The position numbers were made by a program, and so were the translations under genes. From G963664115 sp965216035 (GTDB lineage: Bacteria > Acidobacteriota > Terriglobia > 20CM-2-55-15): a DNA stretch of 64,000 nt. Location of the stretch: positions 496,001-560,000 of the forward strand of contig CBDCFM010000020.1 of NCBI GenBank assembly GCA_965216035.1, given 5' to 3'. A model generated the notes under the pieces. The model made no database searches, was not told the origin of the DNA, and saw only the letters and a program-made list of their open reading frames with translations. Below, in pieces: positions 1 through 8,640 of this stretch (positions within the stretch are counted from its first letter, which is position 1; each line of letters opens with the position of its first letter).

Positions 1-699
1 ATTCTGTCGGATCTCTCAGCCCGGGTGGAAGACCTGCGCCATCCGTTGCTGGAAATCCGCCCAGAAAAAAAGGCTCTTCTGGTTGTAGTCACGTCCGATC
101 GGGGCTTGTGCGGTGCGTTCAACACGAACATTTCCCGTGCAGCCGAGGACTTCATGACGTCTCACGGGAGCCCGGAATTTCCGTTGATGGCCGTTGGCCG
201 GAAGGGCCGTGACTACTTCAAGCGACGGGGCGCCGCGATCCTTGATGAGCACATCGGTATTTTTTCGCAGCTCGACTTCACGCACGCACGCGCAATCGGG
301 GAACGCATCGGCGAACTCTACAGCACCGCCGAAATTGACAGCGTTTACCTGGCATACAACGAGTTCAAGTCCGTCATCCAGCAGCGACTGGTGGTCGAGC
401 CACTTTTGCCGCTCAGCCAGAGCGCGTTCGAAGGGGAACAGGCGGGCGGTGACTATATTTACGAACAGTCGCCACAAGCGATATTTGATCGTCTGCTTCC
501 TCGATTCGTCGACACCCAGGTGCACCGCGCGTTGCTCGAGTCGGCGGCTTCCGAACACGGCGCCCGCATGACTGCGATGGATACGGCGTCCCGCAATGCA
601 GTTGAGATGATCGAGGCCCTGACGCTGAACATGAATCGCATTCGGCAGGCGGCGATCACCCGGGAAATTATCGAGGTCGTCAGCGGCGCGAGCGTCTAG
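1..699 (+). CDS. atpG: F1F0 ATP synthase subunit gamma, 5' truncated by window edge
   Basis: The gamma subunit is the rotating central stalk of F1 and couples proton flow to ATP synthesis. The frame is open from base 1, so the true start lies outside the window; 232 residues are present of about 290 usual. The interior segment reading TSDRGLCGAFNTN and the C-terminal helix reading ALTLNMNRIRQAAITREIIEVVSGA are diagnostic of the family. The gene ends at TAG (697-699), 60 bases before atpD, in the standard atpG-atpD-atpC order, so it belongs to one operon. Identity is very secure. Confidence 0.97.
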   Translation: MLSDLSARVEDLRHPLLEIRPEKKALLVVVTSDRGLCGAFNTNISRAAEDFMTSHGSPEFPLMAVGRKGRDYFKRRGAAILDEHIGIFSQLDFTHARAIGERIGELYSTAEIDSVYLAYNEFKSVIQQRLVVEPLLPLSQSAFEGEQAGGDYIYEQSPQAIFDRLLPRFVDTQVHRALLESAASEHGARMTAMDTASRNAVEMIEALTLNMNRIRQAAITREIIEVVSGASV

Positions 700-759
700 C
701 CGGATCGAATGCATATCGGGTTTAAAGACTAAATAAGTTAAGGAAAGGCACTAGAGATC

Positions 760-2178
760 ATGGCGAATAAAGGGAAAGTTCTTCAAATAATCGGTCCAGC
801 CGTTGACGTCGAATTCGACGAACAACAGCAGCCGTTGATTCATAACGCGCTACGGATTACAAGCGAAGGCTTCAACGTGCCCCAACCGCTGGACGTTATC
901 GTTGAGGTGCAGCAGCACCTGGGAGAAGGCCGCGTCCGATGTGTGGCGATGCAGCCTACCGACGGAATGGTCCGCGGGATGGTTGCGGAAGATCAGGACT
1001 CGCCCATCCGCGTCCCCGTTGGAAAGGCGACGCTCGGCCGCGTGATGAATGTCATTGGCGAAGCTGTGGACAAGGCCGGTCCGATCCAGTCGGAGCGGAG
1101 AGATCCGATTCACCGACTCGCGCCTCCCCTGACCGAGCAGAACACAGACATGGAAATGTTTGAAACTGGAATCAAAGTTATCGATTTGCTCGAACCGTAT
1201 CTCCGTGGCGGCAAGATCGGACTCTTCGGCGGTGCGGGTGTTGGCAAGACCGTCATTATCATGGAGCTGATCAACAACATCGCTTCCAAGCACGGGGGCC
1301 TTTCCGTTTTCGCAGGTGTGGGCGAGAGGACGCGTGAGGGCAACGACCTATGGTTGGAAATGAAGGAATCCGGGGTGATCGACAAGACAGCGCTCGTTTA
1401 CGGGCAGATGACTGAGCCTCCGGGAGCCCGCCTGCGTGTGGCACTGACCGGGCTGACGGTTGCCGAATACTTCCGGGATGAAGAAGGTCAGGACGTCCTC
1501 TTGTTTGTCGACAACATTTTCCGGTTTACCCAGGCAGGTTCAGAAGTTTCGGCTCTACTGGGACGGATGCCATCCGCTGTGGGTTATCAGCCGACGTTGG
1601 CCAGTGAGATGGGCGAGCTGCAGGAGCGGATCACCTCGACACAGAAAGGCTCCATCACCTCGGTGCAGGCGATCTATGTGCCGGCAGACGATTATACGGA
1701 TCCAGCGCCCGCGACAGCTTTCGCTCACCTCGATGCAACGACAAACCTTTCACGGTCGATCGCGGAACGGGCTATTTACCCGGCCGTCGATCCACTGGCC
1801 TCGACCTCGCGGATCCTGGACCCGCGCATCGTCGGAGATGAACATTATTCGGTCGCGCGTGATGTGAAATTTGTGCTTCAGAAATACAAAGATCTTCAGG
1901 ACATCATTGCCATACTCGGGATCGACGAGTTATCGGAAGAAGACAAGCTGGCTGTTTCGCGTGCCCGCAAGATCGAGCGCTTCCTCTCGCAGCCGTTTTT
2001 CGTCGCCGAACAGTTCACGGGAACGCCTGGAAAGTATGTGAAGGTTGCTGACACGATTAAAGGCTTCAAGGAAATTGTCGACGGCAGACACGACGACATT
2101 CCTGAACAGGCTTTCTACATGTTGGGTGGAATCGAAGAAGTCCTCGAACGTGCCGAGGAAATGAAGACGGGAGCGTAG
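760..2178 (+). CDS. atpD: F1F0 ATP synthase subunit beta
   Basis: This is the catalytic subunit of F1, hydrolysing or synthesising ATP at the alpha/beta interface on the cytoplasmic face of the membrane. At 472 residues it has normal length. The Walker A motif GGAGVGKT lies near residues 152-159, the catalytic-glutamate segment GERTREGND near 188-196, and the Walker B segment VLLFVDNIFRFTQAG near 246-260. The ATG follows an AAGGAAAGG ribosome site at about 740-748. It lies between atpG and atpC, and atpC starts 7 bases after its stop. The sequence is complete with no unusual residue. Confidence 0.98.
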   Translation: MANKGKVLQIIGPAVDVEFDEQQQPLIHNALRITSEGFNVPQPLDVIVEVQQHLGEGRVRCVAMQPTDGMVRGMVAEDQDSPIRVPVGKATLGRVMNVIGEAVDKAGPIQSERRDPIHRLAPPLTEQNTDMEMFETGIKVIDLLEPYLRGGKIGLFGGAGVGKTVIIMELINNIASKHGGLSVFAGVGERTREGNDLWLEMKESGVIDKTALVYGQMTEPPGARLRVALTGLTVAEYFRDEEGQDVLLFVDNIFRFTQAGSEVSALLGRMPSAVGYQPTLASEMGELQERITSTQKGSITSVQAIYVPADDYTDPAPATAFAHLDATTNLSRSIAERAIYPAVDPLASTSRILDPRIVGDEHYSVARDVKFVLQKYKDLQDIIAILGIDELSEEDKLAVSRARKIERFLSQPFFVAEQFTGTPGKYVKVADTIKGFKEIVDGRHDDIPEQAFYMLGGIEEVLERAEEMKTGA

Positions 2179-2185
2179 CAACTCT

Positions 2186-2590
2186 GTGGCGGACCAGCTC
2201 AATCTGACGGTTGTAACGCCGGAACGGGCCCTGATCCAGGAAGAAGTCGATCAGGTCCAGATCCCTGGGCTGGAGGGGTACGTGGGCCTGTTGCCAGGTC
2301 ACGCGCCGCTGTTTTCTGAACTCGCCACCGGCGAATTGTCCTACACACGAGAAGGCCGGAAGCATTCCATTGCTCTTGCCAAAGGCTTTGTGGAAATTTC
2401 GAACGATAAAGTGCGGGTGCTGGCCGATGTCGCTGAGCCATCAGCCGACATTGACGTGGAACGCGCCGGCAAGGCGTTCGAACGGGCTGAAGAACGTATC
2501 TCCAAAAGCGGCGATGCCATCGACTATCCCCGGGCTCAGGCCGCGCTCGAGCGCGCAGCTGTTCGCATAGCGATTGCGGCACGGAAATAA
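2186..2590 (+). CDS. atpC: F1F0 ATP synthase subunit epsilon
   Basis: The epsilon subunit joins the rotor to the c ring and inhibits ATP hydrolysis through its C-terminal helices. The protein has 134 residues: an N-terminal beta sandwich (about 1-85, including IPGLEGYVGLLPGHAP) and a charged helical C-terminus rich in Arg, Glu and Ala. The start is GTG at 2186, seven bases after the atpD stop. It is the last gene of the operon; the next gene is convergent. Confidence 0.96.
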   Translation: MADQLNLTVVTPERALIQEEVDQVQIPGLEGYVGLLPGHAPLFSELATGELSYTREGRKHSIALAKGFVEISNDKVRVLADVAEPSADIDVERAGKAFERAEERISKSGDAIDYPRAQAALERAAVRIAIAARK

Positions 2591-2858
2591 GCCGAGAGTC
2601 GCCGAAATTCGGGTCCGACAGCCGCTTCCCTCCCGAAGCGACCCGCCGACAATCCTCCGCGCTCATCATCCCTGATTCAGAAGCAGCCATTTCTTAGGAG
2701 CAGATAGATCACCGGTGCAATGTATTCCTGTCGTGCACCTCTCTTCAATTGCGTTTGTGAACTCTCGGGGGACAGAACGGCCGGCGAAATCTTATATCCT
2801 GAACTTCCGACTCAGGACACCCGGTCTCCGTCCCAGAATTCGTCCGCTGTCTATGCCC
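2591..2858. other. Intergenic region between convergent genes
   Basis: This stretch of 268 bases separates atpC (+) from the GlcG-like gene (-). I see no convincing ORF on either strand and no strong stem followed by a T run. The transcription ends of both neighbours should fall here. Confidence 0.5.
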
Positions 2859-3440
2859 CTAGTCTGTGATGTCGTCAATCAGAGCTGGCTGCATACCAAT
2901 CACCTGCTCCATCGCGCGATGTGCACAGATTTCGTCGCTCCATTCCGGTACGCGGGGCGCCATGCCACCCACGCCGATGAAGCCGATGATCTGACTGCCC
3001 ACCCAGATTGGCAGACCTCCCGAGTTCGGGAAGAAACCCAGGTTCCATTCACGCACCGCGCGGTTCGGGTTGCGGACAACGTTGTTCATCCGTCCCTTGC
3101 TCGCGCTCCGGGCCAGCATGGCTGTCTCCGCTTTAAGTTCGGCGGTGTAGATCGCGGTGCGGCGCGCGGCGCCATCCATTCGGTGCTGGAGAACCACGTT
3201 TCCGAAATTGTCCAGAATCACGATGGCTGCACTTAGGTTCCGTTCGGCTGCCATGCTCTCGCACGCATCCGCGATGCCTCGCGCTGTCGCGGCGTTGATC
3301 ATGTTCATTTCGCCGATTCGTGCCGCGACTTCCCCTGTAATAACAAACCTCGAATCGACCTGAGCCGAGGCGCTAAGTGCCAACACAGCAACTAAAGCAC
3401 ACGCGGCCAGACCACCGAATACCGTCGTAGGGAATCTCAT
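2859..3440 (-). CDS. Exported GlcG/HbpS-like (DUF336) protein
   Basis: This is a 193-residue protein of the GlcG/HbpS (DUF336) fold, a family that includes haem-binding sensors and proteins coded beside glycolate and diol catabolic genes. The start chosen is ATG at 3440, preceded by AGGAGACAGGAAACA. It gives a clean signal peptide (about residues 1-27, ending SASAQ); an upstream in-frame ATG would add 49 non-signal residues. The body has the family pattern: an AA-rich N-terminal helix, VILDNFGNVV, then a glycine-rich GGLPIWVGSQIIGFIGVGG. A second member lies at 30985-31476. The substrate or ligand is unknown. It is divergent from the amidohydrolase at 3726. Confidence 0.8.
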   Translation of the reverse strand: MRFPTTVFGGLAACALVAVLALSASAQVDSRFVITGEVAARIGEMNMINAATARGIADACESMAAERNLSAAIVILDNFGNVVLQHRMDGAARRTAIYTAELKAETAMLARSASKGRMNNVVRNPNRAVREWNLGFFPNSGGLPIWVGSQIIGFIGVGGMAPRVPEWSDEICAHRAMEQVIGMQPALIDDITD

Positions 3441-3570
3441 TGTTTCCTGTCTCCTGTTGAATGAAAATGCACTGTATACGCTCGTCGTCAACGATAGAAT
3501 GCCCGGCAACACTGTTGAAAGCAAAGAGTATTCGGGTCTCGCCAGAGCTTTGCAGTTGTTCTGTCGAGAG

Positions 3571-3610
3571 TGTGCCGCGAACGGCAAAAATGTGCGGCGA
3601 ACGCCAAAAA
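3571..3610. repeat. Tandem 20-base repeat, candidate operator
   Basis: Two adjacent 20-base units, TGTGCCGCGAACGGCAAAAA and TGTGCGGCGAACGCCAAAAA, differ at two positions. Each contains a GC-rich inverted repeat around GCGAACG. They lie in the space between two divergent genes (starts at 3440 and 3726), where a shared regulator could bind. The regulatory role is inference. Confidence 0.45.
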
Positions 3611-3663
3611 CAGGAGCTTAGCGAGTCTCGGGGTACACAGCGGACTATCGTTGGATTCAAGTA

Positions 3664-3669
3664 TATAAT
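3664..3669 (+). promoter_or_regulatory. Possible -10 box for the amidohydrolase gene
   Basis: A perfect TATAAT lies 57 bases upstream of the chosen start at 3726. No good -35 hexamer is seen at 16-18 bases, so this is tentative. Confidence 0.3.
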
Positions 3670-3725
3670 CCTGTGAAATAAACACAGCTCCCCTAGATTT
3701 GTGGTGGGAGTTGTTGGAGGCCGCA

Positions 3726-5066
3726 ATGAACGTGAAATTCCATGTTTTTCTGACAGCCCTTCTCGTACTGGCCGTTTCGTGCGCACCGGTTGAAACCCCT
3801 CCGGCTGCTGAAAGCGGCGATTCCACCATGGCATTTGTTGGCGTCAATCTGGTGCCGATGGACACCGAGCGGGTCGTGGCCAACCAGACCGTCGTGACGC
3901 GCGAGGGCAGGATCATCGATGTAGGTCCGTCCGAGGCCACCCGGGTTCCGGCTGATGCCTTTACCGTCGAGGGCAACGGTATGTACTTGATGCCGGGACT
4001 TGCGGAAATGCACGGGCATATCCCGGACCCGGATCAGCCGGACCAGTTCACCGAGGACGTCCTTTTTTTGTATGTTGCGAACGGCGTCACGACCGTCCGC
4101 GGCATGCAGGGCGCGGAGGGCCAGTTGGATCTGAGCCGCCGGGTCAATGGGGGCGAGCTGATCGGACCGAACCTGTACCTGGCGGGTTCCAGTTTTAATG
4201 GCAACGACGTGGTCACGCCCGAAGCGGCCATCGAGAAAGTGCGCGCTCAGAAAGAGGCGGGTTGGCATCTCCTGAAGGTTCAATCCGGATTGAGCCTCGC
4301 CACCTACGATGGGATGGCAGAAACGGCCCACGCCGAGGGTATGCGATTCGGGGGTCATGTGCCCGCCGATGTCGGTCTCATTCACGCGATCGACGCCGGG
4401 CAGGAGACCTTCGATCATATGGACGGTTACGTGGCATATGTGGCCGACGGCGCGGGTAATCTGGATGAAGCTCGACTGGCCGAAGTCGTCACGCGAACGC
4501 GCGAGGCCGCCGCATGGATCGTCCCGACGATGGCGCTTCGGGAGGTCCTGCGGGGGGCGCTGCCCCTAGAAATGCTTCGCGCTTATCCGGAGGCACAATA
4601 CATGCCACCCGAGATGGTCGACCAGTGGATTGCACGCGTGGATTCGATTTATGAGAATCCCAACTTTGACTCGAGTGCTGCCCAGAGGTTGATCGCGAAT
4701 CGGATGCGAATGCTGTCGTCACTTCACGAGGGCGGAGTGGGCATCCTGCTCGGCACCGACGCGCCCCAGGTTTTCAGCGTTCCCGGTTTCTCGATCCATC
4801 GCGAGATGGATCGGATGGTTGCGGCAGGCATGACCCCCTATGAGGTGATCGCCTCCGGCACACGGAGCGTCGGCGAGTACTTCGAGAACGAGGATCAGTT
4901 CGGGACCATCGAAGTCGGCGCGCGGGCTGATCTGATTCTGGTCGAAGCGAACCCCTTGGAGGACGTGAGCCACATCGCACGCCGTCGGGGCGTGATGGTC
5001 CGGGGGCGGTGGTTGCCTGAAGCCGATATCCAGGAGCGCCTGGCGCGGATCGCCGCTTCTTATTGA
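3726..5066 (+). CDS. Amidohydrolase-family lipoprotein
   Basis: This is a 446-residue metal-dependent hydrolase of the amidohydrolase (imidazolonepropionase/prolidase-like) superfamily, probably lipid-anchored outside the cytoplasm. The start at 3726 is set by TTGGAGG at 3714-3720 and by the lipoprotein signal ending LAVSC (Cys19). The beta-sandwich N-terminus is followed by the metal motif MHGH (His96, His98), later His residues in GGHVP and FDHMDGY, and the catalytic Asp in LGTDAP. The C-terminal tail GTIEVGARADLILVEANPLEDV is typical. The substrate cannot be predicted; peptidic or cyclic amides are usual. It stands alone, divergent from the GlcG-like gene. Confidence 0.87.
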   Translation: MNVKFHVFLTALLVLAVSCAPVETPPAAESGDSTMAFVGVNLVPMDTERVVANQTVVTREGRIIDVGPSEATRVPADAFTVEGNGMYLMPGLAEMHGHIPDPDQPDQFTEDVLFLYVANGVTTVRGMQGAEGQLDLSRRVNGGELIGPNLYLAGSSFNGNDVVTPEAAIEKVRAQKEAGWHLLKVQSGLSLATYDGMAETAHAEGMRFGGHVPADVGLIHAIDAGQETFDHMDGYVAYVADGAGNLDEARLAEVVTRTREAAAWIVPTMALREVLRGALPLEMLRAYPEAQYMPPEMVDQWIARVDSIYENPNFDSSAAQRLIANRMRMLSSLHEGGVGILLGTDAPQVFSVPGFSIHREMDRMVAAGMTPYEVIASGTRSVGEYFENEDQFGTIEVGARADLILVEANPLEDVSHIARRRGVMVRGRWLPEADIQERLARIAASY

Positions 5067-5256
5067 ATCGTTGTCTCCTCAGTAGAAGCGGCGTGAAGTT
5101 CCCGACGCCGTGCGGGGGCAGGGGTTCCACCGGCTAGAAACGCAAGAGCAAGGGATAGTGATCCCCAAACGGCGCACTCTCTTTGAATGTTATTGGCGCG
5201 GACTCACTGACAGCTGTCCTCTAACTGTGGGAGTTGCCAGTGCCCGATCGGTCGGA

Positions 5257-7518
5257 TCAGAAGCGATGCGTGTAAACGAGTTTCGAGGCGGCGCTGCGGT
5301 CCAGGGTGATCCGGCCGATTACAGGATCGTCCAGCCAGTTTTGAGCATAAACGAAATAAACGTCGTTACCCGGGCGGAGGATCCACCGAAGGCGTGACTG
5401 CCATCCGAGAATTCGGCTGACCGAATCGTACTGCACGTTGTTAACGAGTGAGAGCCACGGTCCAAACTGTGTGTTGGCGTTGAGACGCAGCAGGCTGATC
5501 GAGAACTTTCCTTCGGGTAGCTCGACCCGATTCCACTCGTTGCTCAGATTGACCAGGACCCCGGGTCGTGGCCGAATACCGAAATTCAGGGTGAAGTCTC
5601 TCCGGTTCCCGGAGTAAAAACTTCCGTTTTCATAACGGGTGAACACAGACAGCAGACGGCGATTCGCCGTCGATACCTGGACCGAGTATCGCGTGAAGTT
5701 GTACTCGTTACCGTTCGGGAGAGTCACGCCCTGTGAAATTTCGAAGTCTCGCCGCAGACGTTCATACGTGGGAACCACCGAGACACGAAAGTTGTCGCCC
5801 GATTGAAAATACACATCAAGCACCCTCAAGTTAAACAATCGGGTGAGCAAGCGATTGTTGAGATCCGTCTCCAACCGGACGTTATTCTCGAACAGGAAGT
5901 TACGAATGATGCGATTGTTCCCGGGCCGGGGTATGAAGGCCACTGCGGGAGCATAGGTTCTTATACCCCGACGGCCGACAAAGCCGACAGCGGGGTCATA
6001 CCCATCCTGGAGCTCACGGACTGATATCCGCGCATCCCAGGTCTCGTTTGGGTAGTCCAGTCGAAATCCGTACGCCGCTCCCCCTCGCTCCGGGCCGCTT
6101 TGCGAGGTCCAGAGATAGTAACCACTGAGTTCCAGGTTTTCGGATCCCCGCAATCGTGAGGTCCCGAGAGCAAAGTCGAAGCCCAGTGTATGACGATCGG
6201 GCGTGTCTGCCCCTTGATCCGCTCTTCTCGAATAGACTAAGCCCGCGTAGGATTGCAGCAAGAAGTTCGTCTTGGTCCGCACGACGGTGAAATCTTCCCC
6301 CCTGAGATTGCCGGAATCCCCGGTGCGGACATGGATCAATCCGATGTCATTGGAGGCGATCTGGCCGGTCATTTTTGCGCCGTAGTCGATGCGTTGGGGC
6401 TGGCCGTTCTCGTCAAGTCCGATTCGGCGGCTGAAGAATGGCATGATCGTGCTGCCGAACTCTCGCGAGAATTCAAAAACGGTCGTTCCTTCGAGGAAAA
6501 AGGATCGCCTCTCAGGAAAGAAGAGCGGAAATCGCGTCAGGTTGACGCGGCGTTGGTCGACTTCCGTTTCAGCGAAATCCGTGTTAATCGTGAAATTCGC
6601 CTTGAGAGCCGGCGTGAGGTTATAGATAAAATCGATTCCGGCGTCACCGTCAAAGCTCGATTCTTCGTTTCTGCCAGGGGCGCCGGCATAGTTGCCGCGA
6701 ACGTAAGGCTGAACGTCCATACCGACACCCTGGCTGACATCGGCGATTCCCTCCAGCAAGCCGGCGCTCGACATTCGGCGTACGCCTTGATTGCGGGCCC
6801 ATCCTGTCCAAAGACTCTCTTCATTCTTGCGCTGGATCGTGCGCTGAAAATTTGCCCCCCAGGCCGGTGCACCGGGATCAAAATTGAGTGTGCGAAACGG
6901 TATTTCAATTTCGATGATCCAACCGATTTCAGTGACCCGAACACGGGCCGTCCAGATACCATCCCAGGCGCGGGCGGCATCCCCGGCACCGCCCAGAGCA
7001 TTGTTCGCAGAAGTGCTGAGTAAAGCATCGCCCATGGCGCCGCTTGGGTTCGTCTCGAAAAGGTATCCCGAGCGCCCATCCAGGTAGGGATCGAGAGTCC
7101 ACACGAAACGATCGTCGGCGGAGAGATCCGCATCGCGCTGCAGAGTGTTTCCCCTCAGCCTGGCAGGCTCCGAGTCGTAGCAGATCACTCCGATGTACAG
7201 GCTGTTACCGCTAAACAGGAACCGGACCTCGGTCTCTTCTGTTGCGGGTGCACCGAGATCCGGATCCTGTTGAGTAAAGTTGGATGCGGGAATCGCCCTC
7301 CCCCATGCCGCCTCGGTCAAGTTGCCGTCCACCTGAATCGTTTCGTCCGCCTCCAGGCGAACGACCTGAACGCGTGGCTGGCCTTCGTAAGCAGCAAGAT
7401 CTGGATCGCCGGCCGGAATCGGAGGGTCGTCCTGTCCTGTGGCGTGGCCCGAGGCCAGGGTCAAGGCGATGAGCAGGGATAGCGTGTTTGCCCGGTAGAT
7501 GTAATCAAGACACTTCAT
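5257..7518 (-). CDS. DUF5916 outer-membrane protein with CBM9-like N-terminal domain
   Basis: This is a 753-residue exported protein. Residues 1-29 form a signal peptide ending ASGHATGQ. Residues about 48-260 resemble the carbohydrate-binding family 9-like sandwich (DETIQVDGNLTEAAW is the usual entry). The rest is DUF5916, rich in alternating aromatic strands and ending in HRF, as expected for an outer-membrane beta barrel. Members often sit near TonB systems or peptidases, but no such partner is adjacent here. The function is unknown; binding of a polymer at the cell surface is inference. It runs towards the amidohydrolase gene and is divergent from the P460 gene. Confidence 0.8.
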   Translation of the reverse strand: MKCLDYIYRANTLSLLIALTLASGHATGQDDPPIPAGDPDLAAYEGQPRVQVVRLEADETIQVDGNLTEAAWGRAIPASNFTQQDPDLGAPATEETEVRFLFSGNSLYIGVICYDSEPARLRGNTLQRDADLSADDRFVWTLDPYLDGRSGYLFETNPSGAMGDALLSTSANNALGGAGDAARAWDGIWTARVRVTEIGWIIEIEIPFRTLNFDPGAPAWGANFQRTIQRKNEESLWTGWARNQGVRRMSSAGLLEGIADVSQGVGMDVQPYVRGNYAGAPGRNEESSFDGDAGIDFIYNLTPALKANFTINTDFAETEVDQRRVNLTRFPLFFPERRSFFLEGTTVFEFSREFGSTIMPFFSRRIGLDENGQPQRIDYGAKMTGQIASNDIGLIHVRTGDSGNLRGEDFTVVRTKTNFLLQSYAGLVYSRRADQGADTPDRHTLGFDFALGTSRLRGSENLELSGYYLWTSQSGPERGGAAYGFRLDYPNETWDARISVRELQDGYDPAVGFVGRRGIRTYAPAVAFIPRPGNNRIIRNFLFENNVRLETDLNNRLLTRLFNLRVLDVYFQSGDNFRVSVVPTYERLRRDFEISQGVTLPNGNEYNFTRYSVQVSTANRRLLSVFTRYENGSFYSGNRRDFTLNFGIRPRPGVLVNLSNEWNRVELPEGKFSISLLRLNANTQFGPWLSLVNNVQYDSVSRILGWQSRLRWILRPGNDVYFVYAQNWLDDPVIGRITLDRSAASKLVYTHRF

Positions 7519-7767
7519 GGGTATCGAGATGCTTTCTGGAACAAAGACTTCGGATTAAGCGCCGCGGACATTCTACAATGGTGGAGACGTTGTCTTTAGA
7601 CACCGGAGGAATTCCCAGACGGTGACCTAACACCGCCCGCGGCGAAGATGCCGAGCGGCGGCAAAGACATTGAACCACGTCCAGCGAAACAACTGTTCGG
7701 AGAGCCAGGCGAGTGTCTCCATCACACGGATTGTGATGTCTCCATCGAACGCCGAGGACACGAAAGA

Positions 7768-8397
7768 ATGAGAGGTCTGTTGATCATTGGGATTCTCTTT
7801 TCGGCGGGTGCCGCCGCATCGTGTACTCGGGCCGAGGAATTGATATCACAGGACTCAGTGCAAACCGAGGCGGAGGACTCCGGTGGCAATAGTTCGCCGT
7901 ATGTGAACGGAACGAGCCTGATGCTTCCCACCGACTACCTTGCGTGGCCGTTTATAGGCTCGGGTCTGGGACTAACCTATGACGAGGAGGCTGCCTCTGC
8001 GGAGACTCCGCCGTCATTCACCAACGTCTTCGTAAACACGTCCTCATATCGTGGGTTCATGGAGACCGGGATATGGCCAAACGAAACCATCTTCGTTTTA
8101 GAATTTCGCCGGTCTGAAAGCGACGTGGCTCCCAATACCGGCGGTCGATTTCAAGGCGATTTGTTAGGGATCGAGGCAGAGGTCAAGGATTCCCGATTTC
8201 AGGACGGGTGGGCCTTCTATAATTTCGGGGGTGGTGCGGCTCTGTTGGATGTTGCGGTGCCCTTGTCTGGCGAGGCCGCTGCGCCATGTGTCCAGTGTCA
8301 CACGGAGAAGACAGCTGTGGAGCGCACGTTCGTCCAGTTCTATCCCACCCTCCTAGAAGTCGCTCGCCGCGAGGGCACAGTGAAACCGGGATTCTAA
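7768..8397 (+). CDS. Cytochrome P460-like lipoprotein
   Basis: This is a 209-residue c-type haem protein of the cytochrome P460 family, whose studied members oxidise hydroxylamine or bind nitric oxide. The start at 7768 is chosen because GAGGA precedes it and because it yields a short lipoprotein signal with Cys19 (AAASC). The haem motif CVQCH lies at 174-178, near the C-terminus as in P460. A family-like segment follows the signal (YLAWPFIGSGLGLTYD), then FTNVFVN and ETIFVLEFR. Whether the Lys cross-link of true P460 is present cannot be judged by eye. No nitrification genes are nearby. Confidence 0.75.
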   Translation: MRGLLIIGILFSAGAAASCTRAEELISQDSVQTEAEDSGGNSSPYVNGTSLMLPTDYLAWPFIGSGLGLTYDEEAASAETPPSFTNVFVNTSSYRGFMETGIWPNETIFVLEFRRSESDVAPNTGGRFQGDLLGIEAEVKDSRFQDGWAFYNFGGGAALLDVAVPLSGEAAAPCVQCHTEKTAVERTFVQFYPTLLEVARREGTVKPGF

Positions 8398-8640
8398 CGC
8401 ATCAAACTCGAGTTATGCCGGCGCAAACACTTCACCAAAGCCGGATGCCTAACTAGCTAGCCCTCACGCTGACCGGGGCTCGTTAACTTGACACTACCGT
8501 CTTGGGAGAGAGGTTAAAAGAGGCGGAGGTCAGGAGGGATCCTATTGACACCTCATACCGTCGTTGTTGTTTACGTAATTGTTTGACAGAGATCGCGGCA
8601 ACGCCACTTGTCGGGGAATAAGACGGATGATAAATGTGAG
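8398..8640. other. Intergenic sequence left of the IS element
   Basis: This stretch of 243 bases lies between the P460 gene and the IS1182-type element. No ORF, repeat or clear promoter was recognised. Confidence 0.4.
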
